A stretch of 44,290 nucleotides of DNA from Bacillota bacterium (GCA_009711785.1 VENA01000028.1:1-44290); one strand, 5' to 3'; shown: positions 29,045-38,333, counted from the stretch's first letter. Notes: generated by a model from the letters alone, not told the origin. Made by a program: numbers and translations.

Positions 29045-29962
29045 ATGGCTGAGACAAGTGAAAATAAATTTGAGATTATTGGTAAGAGTGCCAAGGATGC
29101 TCAAGCCATAGTAAGACCAAGTTTAACATATTGGCAAGATGCTTGGAGAAGGCTTAAGTCGAATAGATTTGCTTTTATAGCTTTAATTATATTCAGTATT
29201 ATCACGATAATGGCGATATTTGCACCAATTTTAAGTAGTCATTCCTTTAGAGAGGGAGATTTATTCTTAATGAATCAAACTCCTAATGCAGAATTTTGGT
29301 TTGGTACAGATGAGTTAGGTAGAGATTTATTTGTAAGATGTTGGATGGGTACTAGATACTCATTATTTATCGGTTTCGTTGTTGCTATATTAAACTTTAC
29401 CATTGGTGTTATTTACGGTGGTATCTCAGGTTATGTAGGCGGTAACGTAGATAATATTATGATGCGTATAGTTGATATTTTATTCTCTATACCATATCTA
29501 TTATGGGTTATTATGCTTATGACAGTTATGGGAAGAGGACTCCATACAATAATTATGGCGATGACTATAGCCGGTTGGGGTCAAATGGCCCGACTAGTTC
29601 GTGGTCAGATATTACAAATAAAAGAGATGGAATTTGTTATGGCTGCTAGAACTCTAGGAGCAGACGCTACAAGAATTATTAGTAAACACTTAATCCCAAA
29701 TACAATGGGAGTTGTAATTATAAACGTAACATTTGCTATACCACAGGCGATATTTACAGAAGCATTCTTAAGTTTCATAGGTTTAGGTATACCTGTTCCT
29801 CATGCTAGTCTTGGAACATTGTCAAGAGATGGTACTCGTATGCTTCTAATACATCCATACCAGTTAGTGTTCCCATCGGTAATAATAAGTTTACTGATGC
29901 TTTCACTACAAATATTCGGTGACGGTTTAAGAGATGCACTAGATCCAAGACTAAGACAGTAA
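29045..29962 (+). CDS. oppC: Oligopeptide ABC transporter permease, OppC/DppC type
   Basis: The 305-residue partner permease has a cytosolic N-terminus, a first membrane helix (ALIIFSIITIMAIFAPIL), then FGTDELGRDLFVRCWMGTR, a hallmark of OppC-like proteins. The ATPase-contact motif is EFVMAARTLGADATRIISKH. It ends with GDGLRDALDPRLRQ, typical of the family. The start follows GGAGGGGAAATA, 11 bases after oppB. Confidence 0.92.
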   Translation: MAETSENKFEIIGKSAKDAQAIVRPSLTYWQDAWRRLKSNRFAFIALIIFSIITIMAIFAPILSSHSFREGDLFLMNQTPNAEFWFGTDELGRDLFVRCWMGTRYSLFIGFVVAILNFTIGVIYGGISGYVGGNVDNIMMRIVDILFSIPYLLWVIMLMTVMGRGLHTIIMAMTIAGWGQMARLVRGQILQIKEMEFVMAARTLGADATRIISKHLIPNTMGVVIINVTFAIPQAIFTEAFLSFIGLGIPVPHASLGTLSRDGTRMLLIHPYQLVFPSVIISLLMLSLQIFGDGLRDALDPRLRQ

Positions 29963-29975
29963 GGGAGGGGAAAAA

Positions 29976-31013
29976 ATGACTGTAGATAAAAACAAAGTAT
30001 TAATGGAGGTTGACGATTTAACAGTATCCTTTGACACATATGCAGGAGAAGTTCAAGCAGTTAGAGGAGTAAGTTTTCATGTTGATAAAGGAGAAGCATT
30101 AGCTATAGTTGGAGAGTCTGGCTGTGGTAAATCAGTTACAGCTCAGTCAACTATGCAGTTGATACCAATGCCTCCAGGAAGAATTAAAAAAGGTTCAGTT
30201 AAATTTAATGGAAAAGAATTAACAAGTCTTACAGACAAGCAAATGGAGTCTGTACGTGGTAGTGAAATAAGTATGATTTTCCAGGATCCGATGACGTCAT
30301 TAAACCCTACTATGAAAGTAGGAAAGCAGATCATGGAAAGTTTAATTAAACACCAAAATATGACAAAAAGTGAGGCTAAGGAAAAAGCTATAGATATGCT
30401 TGATATGGTTGGTATTCCAAAGCCAGATAAACGTGTTGAGCAGTATCCTCACCAATATAGTGGTGGTATGAGACAGAGAGCTATGATAGCTATAGCACTT
30501 GCTTGTAATCCAAAGCTTTTAATAGCTGATGAGCCTACAACTGCACTTGATGTTACTATTCAAGCGCAAATACTTGATCTTATGAAGGATTTACAAAATA
30601 GATTGGATACATCAATTATTCTTATAACCCATGACCTTGGAGTTGTTGCTGACATAGCACAAAGAGTAGTTGTTATGTATGCAGGTAAGATAATAGAGTC
30701 AGGTACTTTAGATGAAATATACTATGAAGCTCAACATCCTTATACTTGGGGATTATTACAATCGGTACCAAGATTAGATGTTAAAACTAAGGAGAAACTT
30801 GTACCAATTCATGGTACACCACCGGATTTATTTTCTCCTCCAGAAGGATGTCCTTTTGCGGCAAGATGTGCAAATGCTATGACAATTTGTAAAGAGAAAA
30901 TGCCAGAGAAAACTTTTGTAAGTGATGAGCACTTTGTTAAGTGTTGGTTACAGGATGAAAGGGCTCCTAAAGTTACTAACCCTGTAGTAGAAGGGAGGAA
31001 AAACAATGGCTAA
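29976..31013 (+). CDS. oppD: Oligopeptide ABC transporter ATPase, OppD type
   Basis: The 345-residue ATPase has Walker A GESGCGKS, the signature YSGGMRQRAMIA and Walker B LLIADEPTTALD. The C-terminal oligopeptide extension carries the four-cysteine pattern CPFAARC, ICKEKMP and KCW, which binds an iron-sulfur cluster in the structurally studied DppD/OppD proteins. Start ATG 29976 follows AGGGAGGGG. Its 3' end overlaps oppF by 8 bases. It pairs with OppF to drive import. Confidence 0.94.
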   Translation: MTVDKNKVLMEVDDLTVSFDTYAGEVQAVRGVSFHVDKGEALAIVGESGCGKSVTAQSTMQLIPMPPGRIKKGSVKFNGKELTSLTDKQMESVRGSEISMIFQDPMTSLNPTMKVGKQIMESLIKHQNMTKSEAKEKAIDMLDMVGIPKPDKRVEQYPHQYSGGMRQRAMIAIALACNPKLLIADEPTTALDVTIQAQILDLMKDLQNRLDTSIILITHDLGVVADIAQRVVVMYAGKIIESGTLDEIYYEAQHPYTWGLLQSVPRLDVKTKEKLVPIHGTPPDLFSPPEGCPFAARCANAMTICKEKMPEKTFVSDEHFVKCWLQDERAPKVTNPVVEGRKNNG

Positions 31014-31980
31014 GGATCTATCGAATAAAAAGAATTTACTTGAAGTAAAAAACCTAAAAAAATACTTTGATATGGGAAGAGGATCTGACTTAAAGGCAGT
31101 AGATGATATTTCATTTACTATAAGAGAAGGTGAAACCCTAGGATTAGTTGGTGAGTCTGGTTGTGGTAAATCTACAACAGGAAGAACACTAGTAAGATTA
31201 TATGAAGCAACTGGTGGAGAAGTTATATTTGATGGGATGAATGTGCATAAATTAAACAAAAAAGAAATGGTTAAATATGCAAGGGAAGCCCAAATGATAT
31301 TTCAGGACCCTTATGCTTCATTAAATCCTCGTATGACTGTATCAGATATAATAGGTGAAGGTATAGATATTCATGGATTATATAAAGGTAAAGAGAGACA
31401 GAAAAGAATATATGACTTATTAGAAACAGTAGGTCTTAACAGAGAGCATGCAAATAGATTCCCACACGAATTTAGTGGTGGACAAAGACAACGTATAGGA
31501 GTAGCTAGAGCGTTAGCTATAGAACCTAAGTTTATTGTATGTGATGAGCCTATTTCAGCACTGGATGTTTCTATCCAGGCACAGGTTGTAAACTTATTAG
31601 AAGAGTTACAGGAAGAATTAGGATTAACGTATCTGTTTATAGCCCATGATTTAAGTATGGTTAAGCATATATCAGATAGAATTGCTGTTATGTATCTTGG
31701 GGCAATGATGGAGATAACAACAAGTCAAACATTATATGATGAACCACTTCATCCATACACTCAAGCTTTATTATCAGCTATACCAATTCCTGATCCTGAA
31801 ATTGAAAGAAATAGAGAGAGAATGATTCTTGAAGGGGATGTTCCAAGTCCAATAGATCCTCCTCCAGGATGTAAATTCCAAAACAGATGTCAGTATTGTA
31901 AAGATATTTGTAAAGAAAAAGCTCCAGAATTAAGAGAAGTTAAACCAGAACATTGGGTTGCTTGTCACTTAGTTAAATAA
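31006..31980 (+). CDS. oppF: Oligopeptide ABC transporter ATPase, OppF type
   Basis: The 324-residue second ATPase has Walker A GESGCGKS, signature FSGGQRQRIGVA and Walker B FIVCDEPISALD, typical of OppF. The C-terminal Cys cluster is CKFQNRCQYCKDIC and ACH. It starts inside the end of oppD, behind GGGAGG, so the two ATPases are probably translated together. A terminator follows at once, so the two oppA genes are transcribed separately. Confidence 0.94.
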   Translation: MAKDLSNKKNLLEVKNLKKYFDMGRGSDLKAVDDISFTIREGETLGLVGESGCGKSTTGRTLVRLYEATGGEVIFDGMNVHKLNKKEMVKYAREAQMIFQDPYASLNPRMTVSDIIGEGIDIHGLYKGKERQKRIYDLLETVGLNREHANRFPHEFSGGQRQRIGVARALAIEPKFIVCDEPISALDVSIQAQVVNLLEELQEELGLTYLFIAHDLSMVKHISDRIAVMYLGAMMEITTSQTLYDEPLHPYTQALLSAIPIPDPEIERNRERMILEGDVPSPIDPPPGCKFQNRCQYCKDICKEKAPELREVKPEHWVACHLVK

Positions 31981-31987
31981 ATAGTTT

Positions 31988-32019
31988 AAAAACCACGGCG
32001 TAAAAGCTGTGGTTTTTTT
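31988..32019 (+). terminator. Terminator after oppBCDF
   Basis: AAAACCACGGC pairs with GCTGTGGTTTT (one G-T pair), followed by a run of seven T. Confidence 0.88.
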
Positions 32020-32140
32020 ATGTCAAATAGTATAATTGAAAATATGAATAAAATGTAATAATTAGCATAGACATATTATAAAATGGGAAACAAGCCTAAG
32101 GCAAATAAAAAGCGAGTTGTAAAATTTACGTAATAAAATC

Positions 32141-32169
32141 TTGACAACTTATTAAATTTTCTTTATAAT
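32141..32169 (+). promoter_or_regulatory. Consensus sigma-A promoter of the first oppA
   Basis: TTGACA (32141-32146), exactly 17 bases, TATAAT (32164-32169): a perfect consensus. The leader to the start codon is about 225 bases; the 380-base gap otherwise shows only A/T-rich sequence and the ribosome site GAGGGGG. Confidence 0.88.
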
Positions 32170-32399
32170 CTAATTAATGTATTACAAATGATTAACAAAT
32201 CCTTATATATTTAACATTTTCTAAATAATCAAAATATTTCAAAAAAATTATAAATATTAAAAGGATTTAATAAAACTTTGTAGAATATTAATAATATGAA
32301 ATATTTTTAAATATTAAAATTTTAGGGGGGTGAACAATAAGAAAAAAGATTTTTTAACCTTTAGTAATTCAGACTTAAAAAAATGAGGGGGAAAATTAA

Positions 32400-34124
32400 A
32401 TGAAGAAAAGAAAATTATTAGCATTGATGCTAGCATTGGCTATGGTGTTTTCACTAGTATTAACAGGTTGTGCAGGTGGAGGAGAAGAGCCTGCTGATGA
32501 ACCAGAGCAACAAGAAGAGCCTAAGGATGATGAAACAGATAAGCCAGAGGATACTAGTGACTCTGACGAAGATTCAGGTTTAGCAGAAGAACAGGTATTA
32601 AAAATTAACTGGCAATCAGAGCCACCTAACTTAGATCCACAAATAAGTCAGGATGCTACTTCAAGTAGAATACTTATAGATACTTTAGAAGGAATCATTA
32701 GAATGAATGATAAGGGCCAAGTTGAAGAAGGTTCAGGAATGGCAAAATCTTGGGATGTAAATGAAGATGGAACAAAATACACATTCCATTTAAGAGATGC
32801 AAAATGGTCAGATGGAAAGAAAGTAACAGCAGGAGACTTCGCATTCTCTTGGAAGAGAGCATTAGCTCCTGAGACAGGTTCAACTTATGCATTTATAGCT
32901 TATGACATTAAAAATGGTGAAGCTTATAATACAGGTAAAATAGATGATCCTAGTAAAGTAGGAGTTACAGCTAAAGATGATAATACTTTAGTTGTTGAAT
33001 TAGAATCTCCTAACCCAGCATTCTTAAGTAAGTTACAACACAGTACTTTCTTACCTGCTAGAGAAGATTTATTAGAAGAGTATGGTGAAAAGTATGGTTC
33101 AGAAGTTGAGTATTTACCATCATGTGGACCTTTCAAAATCACAGAATGGGCTCATGAACAAGAACTTGTAATGGAAAAGAATGATACTTATTGGGATGCA
33201 GATGCAGTTAAGCTTGAAAGAGTTGAAGGTGTTATGGTAAGAGACTCTAACACAAGAATGAATCTTTATGAAACTGGACAATTAGACTGGGTATTAGTAC
33301 CAAGTCAATATCTAGAAAAATATAAAGATAAGTTACAAAAATCACCTGAAGCTGCATGTTTCTACTATACATTCAATACTAAGAATGAATTCTTTAAGAA
33401 TGTAAAAATAAGAAAAGCTTTCACAATGGCAATAGACAGAGAAAAAATCCTAGAACTTAGAACTCACGGAATTACACCTCCAGCATTTGGTTTTGTACCT
33501 CCTGGAATGCCAGGACTTGGAGATAAGACTTTTAGAGAAGTTAATGGAGATCAATTCTATGACTTAGGTAAAGGACCAGAGGTTAAAGACGAAGTTAGTA
33601 AGTTATTTGAAGAAGGTCTTAAAGAAATAGGTAAGACAAAAGAAGATATGAATGGAACTAAGTTCTTAACATATGATAGTGATAACTCATTACAGGTAGC
33701 ACAAATTTGGCAACAAGCTTGGAAAGAAAATCTAGGTGTAGATATTGAAATAGAACAGGCTACATTCAAGATTAAGATAGACAGAGAAAACAAAGGTGAC
33801 TTTGCATTCTCTTACTCAGGATGGATTGGTGACTATAATGATCCTATGACTTTCATGGATATGTGGGTTACAGGCGGAAGTCAAAATACTGCAAACTGGT
33901 CAAACGAAGAGTATGACAAGTTAATAAAGAAAGCTCAAACAACTTCTGGTGATGAGCGTATGCAAGCAATGTTAGATGCAGAGGAAATATTATTAAACGA
34001 ATTCCCAATTGCTCCATATGACTTCTCAGTAAGATCTAGATTACAAAAGCCTTATGTTAAAGGTGTAATCAGATTACCACTTTCAATGACAAATGGATTA
34101 AAATACGCTTATATAGCTAAGTAA
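32400..34124 (+). CDS. oppA: Oligopeptide-binding lipoprotein, first paralogue
   Basis: This is the extracellular substrate-binding subunit, anchored by lipid. The signal peptide ends in lipobox LTGC, with C24 as the lipidated residue. An acidic Glu/Asp/Pro-rich linker follows (to about residue 62), then the SBP_bac_5 fold from EEQVLKINWQSEPPNLDP onward. The protein is 574 residues and starts at ATG 32400 after TGAGGGGGAAAATT. Its consensus promoter and own terminator allow much higher expression than the transport genes, as expected for a binding protein. A close paralogue follows directly. Confidence 0.94.
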   Translation: MKKRKLLALMLALAMVFSLVLTGCAGGGEEPADEPEQQEEPKDDETDKPEDTSDSDEDSGLAEEQVLKINWQSEPPNLDPQISQDATSSRILIDTLEGIIRMNDKGQVEEGSGMAKSWDVNEDGTKYTFHLRDAKWSDGKKVTAGDFAFSWKRALAPETGSTYAFIAYDIKNGEAYNTGKIDDPSKVGVTAKDDNTLVVELESPNPAFLSKLQHSTFLPAREDLLEEYGEKYGSEVEYLPSCGPFKITEWAHEQELVMEKNDTYWDADAVKLERVEGVMVRDSNTRMNLYETGQLDWVLVPSQYLEKYKDKLQKSPEAACFYYTFNTKNEFFKNVKIRKAFTMAIDREKILELRTHGITPPAFGFVPPGMPGLGDKTFREVNGDQFYDLGKGPEVKDEVSKLFEEGLKEIGKTKEDMNGTKFLTYDSDNSLQVAQIWQQAWKENLGVDIEIEQATFKIKIDRENKGDFAFSYSGWIGDYNDPMTFMDMWVTGGSQNTANWSNEEYDKLIKKAQTTSGDERMQAMLDAEEILLNEFPIAPYDFSVRSRLQKPYVKGVIRLPLSMTNGLKYAYIAK

Positions 34125-34136
34125 TAAAAGTTATTA

Positions 34137-34170
34137 ATATCCCAGCCAAGATGGCTGGGATATTTTAATT
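34137..34170 (+). terminator. Terminator of the first oppA
   Basis: ATATCCCAGCC (34137-34147) pairs perfectly with GGCTGGGATAT (34153-34163), followed by TTTAATTTTTT. Confidence 0.9.
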
Positions 34171-34296
34171 TTTTGTAACAACTAACCCTACTTTATTAAG
34201 AAAATGATATAACTGTTAAAAGCTTGTTAATGGCTAGGGTTGATGAGGGTCCCCTTCATAGAAATTGACTGAAAATTATAAAAAAAGATAACATTC

Positions 34297-34326
34297 TTGA
34301 CAATGAGACATTTTGAGGTTTATAAT
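34297..34326 (+). promoter_or_regulatory. Consensus sigma-A promoter of the second oppA
   Basis: TTGACA (34297-34302), 18 bases, TATAAT (34321-34326). It lies in the 310-base gap between the two oppA genes; the leader is about 100 bases. Confidence 0.8.
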
Positions 34327-34434
34327 TTTAGTACGTTCAATTCAATTGTCACGGGGATTAATTTTAATTCTGTACAGACAGTTGTAGGGGACAAGACTTA
34401 AAAAATATCAAACAAAAAATGAGGGGGAAAATTC

Positions 34435-36156
34435 ATGAGAAAAAGCAAATGGATAGTACTTTTAGTAGTATTTGCAATGGTTGCTTCATTAGGCCTAGCA
34501 GGCTGTGGTGGAGGAGAAGAGGCTCCAGATAGTGAACAACCAGCTGATGATCAAGGAGATCAAGGAAAAGACGAAGAAGCAAAAGACGATGGTGAAACTG
34601 GAAATAAGTTAGCAGAAGAACAGGTGTTAAGACTAAACTGGAATTCAGAACCACCTAACTTAGATCCACAATTAAGTCAGGATGCTACTTCAAGTAGAAT
34701 TCTTATAGATACTTTAGAAGGTATCATAAGATTAACTAAAGACGGTAAAGTTAAGCAAGGTACAGGAATGGCTAAGACATGGGATGTAAGTGAAGATGGA
34801 ACAAAATATACATTCCACTTAAGAGATGCTAAATGGCATGATGGAGAGCCTGTAACAGCTCAAGACTTTGAGTACTCTTGGTTAAGAGCTTTAGATCCTG
34901 AAACAGCTTCTACTTACGCTTTCTTAGGATATGATATTAAAAACGCTCAAGCTTTTAATACTGGAGAAATAGAAGATCCATCTAAAGTAGGAATTACTGC
35001 TAAGGATGACAAAACTTTAGTTGTTGAATTAGAAGCAGCTAACCCAGTATTCTTAAGTAAATTACAAAACTCTACTTTCTTACCATCAAGAAAAGATCTT
35101 GTTGAGAAGTGGGGAACTAAGTATGGTTCAGAAGCAGAATATTTACCATCTTGTGGACCTTTCAAAGTAACTGAGTGGGAACATGAGCAAACTCTAGTAA
35201 TGGAAAAGAATGAAAATTACTGGGATGCTGAAAATGTTACTTTAGAAAGAGTTGAAGGTGTAATGATCACAGATTCTAACACAGTTATGAATCTTTATGA
35301 AACTGATCAATTAGACTTTATACAAGTACCAAATCAATACTTAGACAAATACAAAGAAAAAGCTACAATAGCTCCAGAAGCAGCATGTTTCTATTATACA
35401 TTTAACTTAGACAATGTATACTTTGAAAACTTAAAGATAAGAAAAGCATTTACTATGGCAGTGGATAGAGAAAAAATAGTAAGCTTAAGATATAAGGGAA
35501 CAAGACCTCCAGCATTTGGATTTGTACCTCCTGGAATGCCAGGACCTGGAGATAAGACTTTCAGAGAAGCTAATGGACCTCAGTTTAAAGACTTAGGAAC
35601 TGAAGGAATGAAAGAAGAAGCTAACAAATTATTAGATGAAGGTCTTAAAGAAATAGGTAAGACAAGAGAAGATATGGCTAAAGATGTTAAGTTCTTAACT
35701 TTCGATGGAGATAATAACTTACAATTAGCTCAAATCTGGCAACAATCTTGGAATGAGGCTCTTGGTGTTAATATAGAAATAGAGCAATCTACATTTAAGA
35801 TTAAAGTTGACAGAGAAAATAAAGGTGACTTTGCATTCTCATTCTCAGGATGGATAGGAGACTATAACGATCCTATGACTTTCATGGATATGTGGATCAC
35901 AGGTGGTAGCCAAAATACAACTAACTGGTCAAACGAAGAGTATGACAAGTTAATCAAAAAGGCTCAAACTACATCTGGCGAAGAGCGTATGCAAGCAATG
36001 TTAGATGCAGAAGAAATATTATTAGAAGAAGCACCAATTGCTCCATTCTTCTACGATGCGGTAGTATTAGCTGAGAGAGATTATGTTGAAGGAGTAATAA
36101 GACTTCCATTACAGGTAACTAATGGATTAAAATATGCTAAGATATTAGCACACTAA
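34435..36156 (+). CDS. oppA: Oligopeptide-binding lipoprotein, second paralogue
   Basis: The 573-residue protein is colinear with the first oppA product and shares long identical stretches, for example SQDATSSRILIDTLEGIIR and EEYDKLIKKAQTTSG. It has its own lipobox LAGC (C24) and a different acidic linker. The two proteins differ most in the signal peptide, the linker and the C-terminus, where EAPIAPFFYDAVVLAER replaces EFPIAPYDFSVRSRLQ. This suggests a tandem duplication, with different peptide preferences possible. The ribosome site context, ATGAGGGGGAAAATT, is the same in both. It has its own promoter and terminator. Confidence 0.94.
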   Translation: MRKSKWIVLLVVFAMVASLGLAGCGGGEEAPDSEQPADDQGDQGKDEEAKDDGETGNKLAEEQVLRLNWNSEPPNLDPQLSQDATSSRILIDTLEGIIRLTKDGKVKQGTGMAKTWDVSEDGTKYTFHLRDAKWHDGEPVTAQDFEYSWLRALDPETASTYAFLGYDIKNAQAFNTGEIEDPSKVGITAKDDKTLVVELEAANPVFLSKLQNSTFLPSRKDLVEKWGTKYGSEAEYLPSCGPFKVTEWEHEQTLVMEKNENYWDAENVTLERVEGVMITDSNTVMNLYETDQLDFIQVPNQYLDKYKEKATIAPEAACFYYTFNLDNVYFENLKIRKAFTMAVDREKIVSLRYKGTRPPAFGFVPPGMPGPGDKTFREANGPQFKDLGTEGMKEEANKLLDEGLKEIGKTREDMAKDVKFLTFDGDNNLQLAQIWQQSWNEALGVNIEIEQSTFKIKVDRENKGDFAFSFSGWIGDYNDPMTFMDMWITGGSQNTTNWSNEEYDKLIKKAQTTSGEERMQAMLDAEEILLEEAPIAPFFYDAVVLAERDYVEGVIRLPLQVTNGLKYAKILAH

Positions 36157-36164
36157 AAAAGATT

Positions 36165-36194
36165 ACCCACGGTTTTATACCGTGGGCTTTTTTA
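36165..36194 (+). terminator. Terminator of the second oppA
   Basis: CCCACGG (36166-36172) pairs with CCGTGGG (36180-36186), followed by CTTTTTT. Confidence 0.9.
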
Positions 36195-36208
36195 TGCTTT
36201 AAAATAAG

Positions 36209-36352
36209 TTATTTTACGTCTTTTAATTCATTATATTTATTTTTATAATATGGACAGTTATCAGTAGGAGTACCTGATGAGTGAATTATGTGATCTAAAG
36301 TGCATATTCCTTCATTCTCATAAATGCATTTTTCTGAGCATTTAATAGTCAT
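36209..36352 (-). CDS. 47-residue cysteine-rich protein
   Basis: This short gene starts at ATG 36352 behind AAAGGTGAT. The product begins MTIKCSEKCIYENEGICTLD and has four Cys spaced C-x3-C-x7-C-x15-C, ending NCPYYKNKYNELKDVK. The spacing suggests a small metal or iron-sulfur site. Similar tiny Cys-rich proteins are common in clostridia, often with misleading database names; I know of no proven function. The reading frame, ribosome site and clean composition argue that it is real. It is divergent from the ART-like gene at 36506. Confidence 0.65.
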   Translation of the reverse strand: MTIKCSEKCIYENEGICTLDHIIHSSGTPTDNCPYYKNKYNELKDVK

Positions 36353-36505
36353 GTTATCACCTTTTAAAATTATTTATATTTAGTTTTCCCCAATTTAAAG
36401 GATATATATTAAAGAAAAGTGGAAAATATGTTATCATTAACTATGGATATATTAATTTGGGATAGGAAAAATTATAAGTAATAAAATATAAACGGAGGAG
36501 ATTTT

Positions 36506-37096
36506 TTGATATTTCCAGATTATAAAGAAACAGGTTTAGTTTACCATGTAGCACCTATTATAGATTTAGATGAAATTATAAATAAGGGTATTAAATATGA
36601 TGATAAAATAACCTATACAACTAAATATAAAGCTTTCCATAGATATATAGATTCATTTAAAAAAGATTTTATACCTAGTTGGGTTATAAGGGAAAAAACC
36701 ATATTTGCTAGTTTAAACTTTAATAATGGGCATACATGGCATTCCCATACTGTAATAATGGGACTTAAGATAAACGAAGATAAATGTTGGATTGCAAATG
36801 AAAACTTAGCAAATGATATATATGAACCATTTATTCTTAAAGATATAAAGTCCTTTGAAGTAGCAAAGGATTATTTAGATAAAAAAGGAAATAAAACCAT
36901 AGAAAAATATTGGAATACATCCCTAAGTTTTAAGGAAAACCTTAAATTAAGAAGGGATAAAACTAAAGGATATGATGCAGAAGTTTTAATTCAGCATGAT
37001 ATTTTAAAGAAAGATATTAAATTAATAGCAATTGTATCTGATCATAAAATTATGAGTATTAATGAATGGAAAAGCTTTTTAAGTAAGGGGGAATAA
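36506..37096 (+). CDS. Uncharacterised protein, possible ADP-ribosyltransferase-like fold
   Basis: The 196-residue protein starts with TTG 36506, 7 bases after GGAGG (36494-36498). No signal or membrane segment is present. I do not recognise the family for certain. Two features recall ART-like families such as DarT (DUF4433): the N-terminal LVYHVAPIIDLDEIINKGI, with H14 after a strand, and the C-terminal YDAEVLIQHDILKKDIKLI, with E159 where the catalytic Glu would lie. The middle contains HTWHSHTVIMGL. The next gene starts 2 bases after its stop, so the two are one transcriptional unit. The enzymatic role is an inference. Confidence 0.5.
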   Translation: MIFPDYKETGLVYHVAPIIDLDEIINKGIKYDDKITYTTKYKAFHRYIDSFKKDFIPSWVIREKTIFASLNFNNGHTWHSHTVIMGLKINEDKCWIANENLANDIYEPFILKDIKSFEVAKDYLDKKGNKTIEKYWNTSLSFKENLKLRRDKTKGYDAEVLIQHDILKKDIKLIAIVSDHKIMSINEWKSFLSKGE

Positions 37097-37098
37097 AT

Positions 37099-38082
37099 TT
37101 GAATATAGGTAAATTACCAAATGATGTTTTAGAAAAATTAGTATTTGATAATATAGGAAACAAAAGAGAAGATGTGCTTTTAAGAGCAGGTGTAGGAGAA
37201 GATTGTTCAGTTTTAGATTTTGGAAAATATGGTTGTGTTATATCAACAGATCCTATAACCGGTGCTTCAAGTAATCTAGGAAGTTTAGCTATACATATAT
37301 CCTGTAATGATGTGGCATCTAATGGAGCTGAACCTATAGGAGTTACTTTAACTATAATGGCACCAGAAGATACTAAAGAAACAGAAATTGAAGAAATTAT
37401 GAAGGATGCATCAAAGGCTTCAAAGGAACTCAATGTAGAAATTATAGGAGGTCATACTGAAATTACTAATGCCGTAAATAAAATAGTGGTTTCTACTACA
37501 GTAATAGGAAAACAATTAAAAGAAAAAATATTAAATATTGATGATATTAAAATTGGAGATAAAATTTTAATGACAAAAACAGCTGGCTTAGAAGGCACAG
37601 CAATAATAGCTAGTGATTTAAAAGATAAACTAGAGAATAAGCTATCTAAGGATATTTTAAAAGAAGCTAAAGATATGATTAAAGATATAAGTGTTGTAAA
37701 GGAAGGAATTATCTGTGGAAACATAGGAGTGTCCTACATGCACGATGTAACTGAGGGTGGTATACTAGGTGCTCTATGGGAAACAGCTAAAGCTATAAAA
37801 AAGGGTGTAAGAGTTTATAAAAAAGATATTCCAATAGCAGATTCAACTAAAGATATTTGTAATATATTAAATATAGATCCTTTAAAATTAATTTCTAGTG
37901 GTAGTATGATTATAGTAGCAAACGATGAAAATACTTTAAAAATTAAAAGTAAGTTAAAGGAAAATAATATAAAGGTTTCAGTAATTGGAGAGATAACAAA
38001 GGAAGATATTCTTATAGAGGAAGATGATGAAATTAAAACTATTAAATCACCGGAAAGTGATGAGTTATATAAAGTCATTTAG
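37099..38082 (+). CDS. AIR synthase-related protein (PurM/HypE superfamily)
   Basis: The 327-residue protein has both domains of the PurM/HypE/ThiL/SelD superfamily. The N-terminal half has GVGEDCSVLDFG, STDPITGASS, ISCNDVASNGAEPIGV and IIGGHTEIT. The C-terminal half has MHDVTEGGILGALWE and ISSGSMIIVA. These are ATP-dependent enzymes of varied substrate. It lacks the C-terminal PRIC Cys of true HypE and there are no hyp genes nearby, so hydrogenase maturation is unlikely. It starts with TTG 37099 behind AAGGGGGAA and is coupled to the ART-like gene. Its substrate is unknown. Confidence 0.8.
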   Translation: MNIGKLPNDVLEKLVFDNIGNKREDVLLRAGVGEDCSVLDFGKYGCVISTDPITGASSNLGSLAIHISCNDVASNGAEPIGVTLTIMAPEDTKETEIEEIMKDASKASKELNVEIIGGHTEITNAVNKIVVSTTVIGKQLKEKILNIDDIKIGDKILMTKTAGLEGTAIIASDLKDKLENKLSKDILKEAKDMIKDISVVKEGIICGNIGVSYMHDVTEGGILGALWETAKAIKKGVRVYKKDIPIADSTKDICNILNIDPLKLISSGSMIIVANDENTLKIKSKLKENNIKVSVIGEITKEDILIEEDDEIKTIKSPESDELYKVI

Positions 38083-38220
38083 TGGTTTACATAATGAATC
38101 TATGAAATGTAATTAATAATATTTTCAATGGGAAATATTTCTTAAATTTCATAGGGGATTATCAAACCCTTAAAGAAAACTATACCAATATTAAAACTCT
38201 ATTACAAAACTAATATTTCG

Positions 38221-38250
38221 TTGACATAATATGAATAGTAGTGATATAAA
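38221..38250 (+). promoter_or_regulatory. Candidate promoter before the amidase gene
   Basis: TTGACA (38221-38226), 18 bases, TATAAA (38245-38250), 84 bases upstream of the amidase start codon. Confidence 0.5.
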
Positions 38251-38293
38251 TATAACTAGATATTATAAAATATGTCTGGTTATATATTTTTTT
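38250..38293 (+). terminator. Hairpin with T-run between promoter and amidase gene
   Basis: ATATAACTAGA (38250-38260) pairs with TCTGGTTATAT (38275-38285), then ATTTTTTT. It either ends the upstream AIRS-like unit or attenuates the amidase transcript, since it follows the likely transcript start. Confidence 0.5.
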
Positions 38294-38333
38294 GCTATTT
38301 TTTGTTATATTGTAACGTATGAGGAGGGAAATG

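Noticed and set aside
32147..32240. Additional CodY boxes before the first oppA (AATTTTCTTTATAAT and a second ATTTTCTAAATAAT)
   Set aside because: They match only about 11 of 15 positions, which is common by chance in such A/T-rich DNA.
37099..38082. Hydrogenase maturation factor HypE
   Set aside because: The C-terminus ends DELYKVI without the required PRIC-type Cys tail, and no other hyp genes are nearby.
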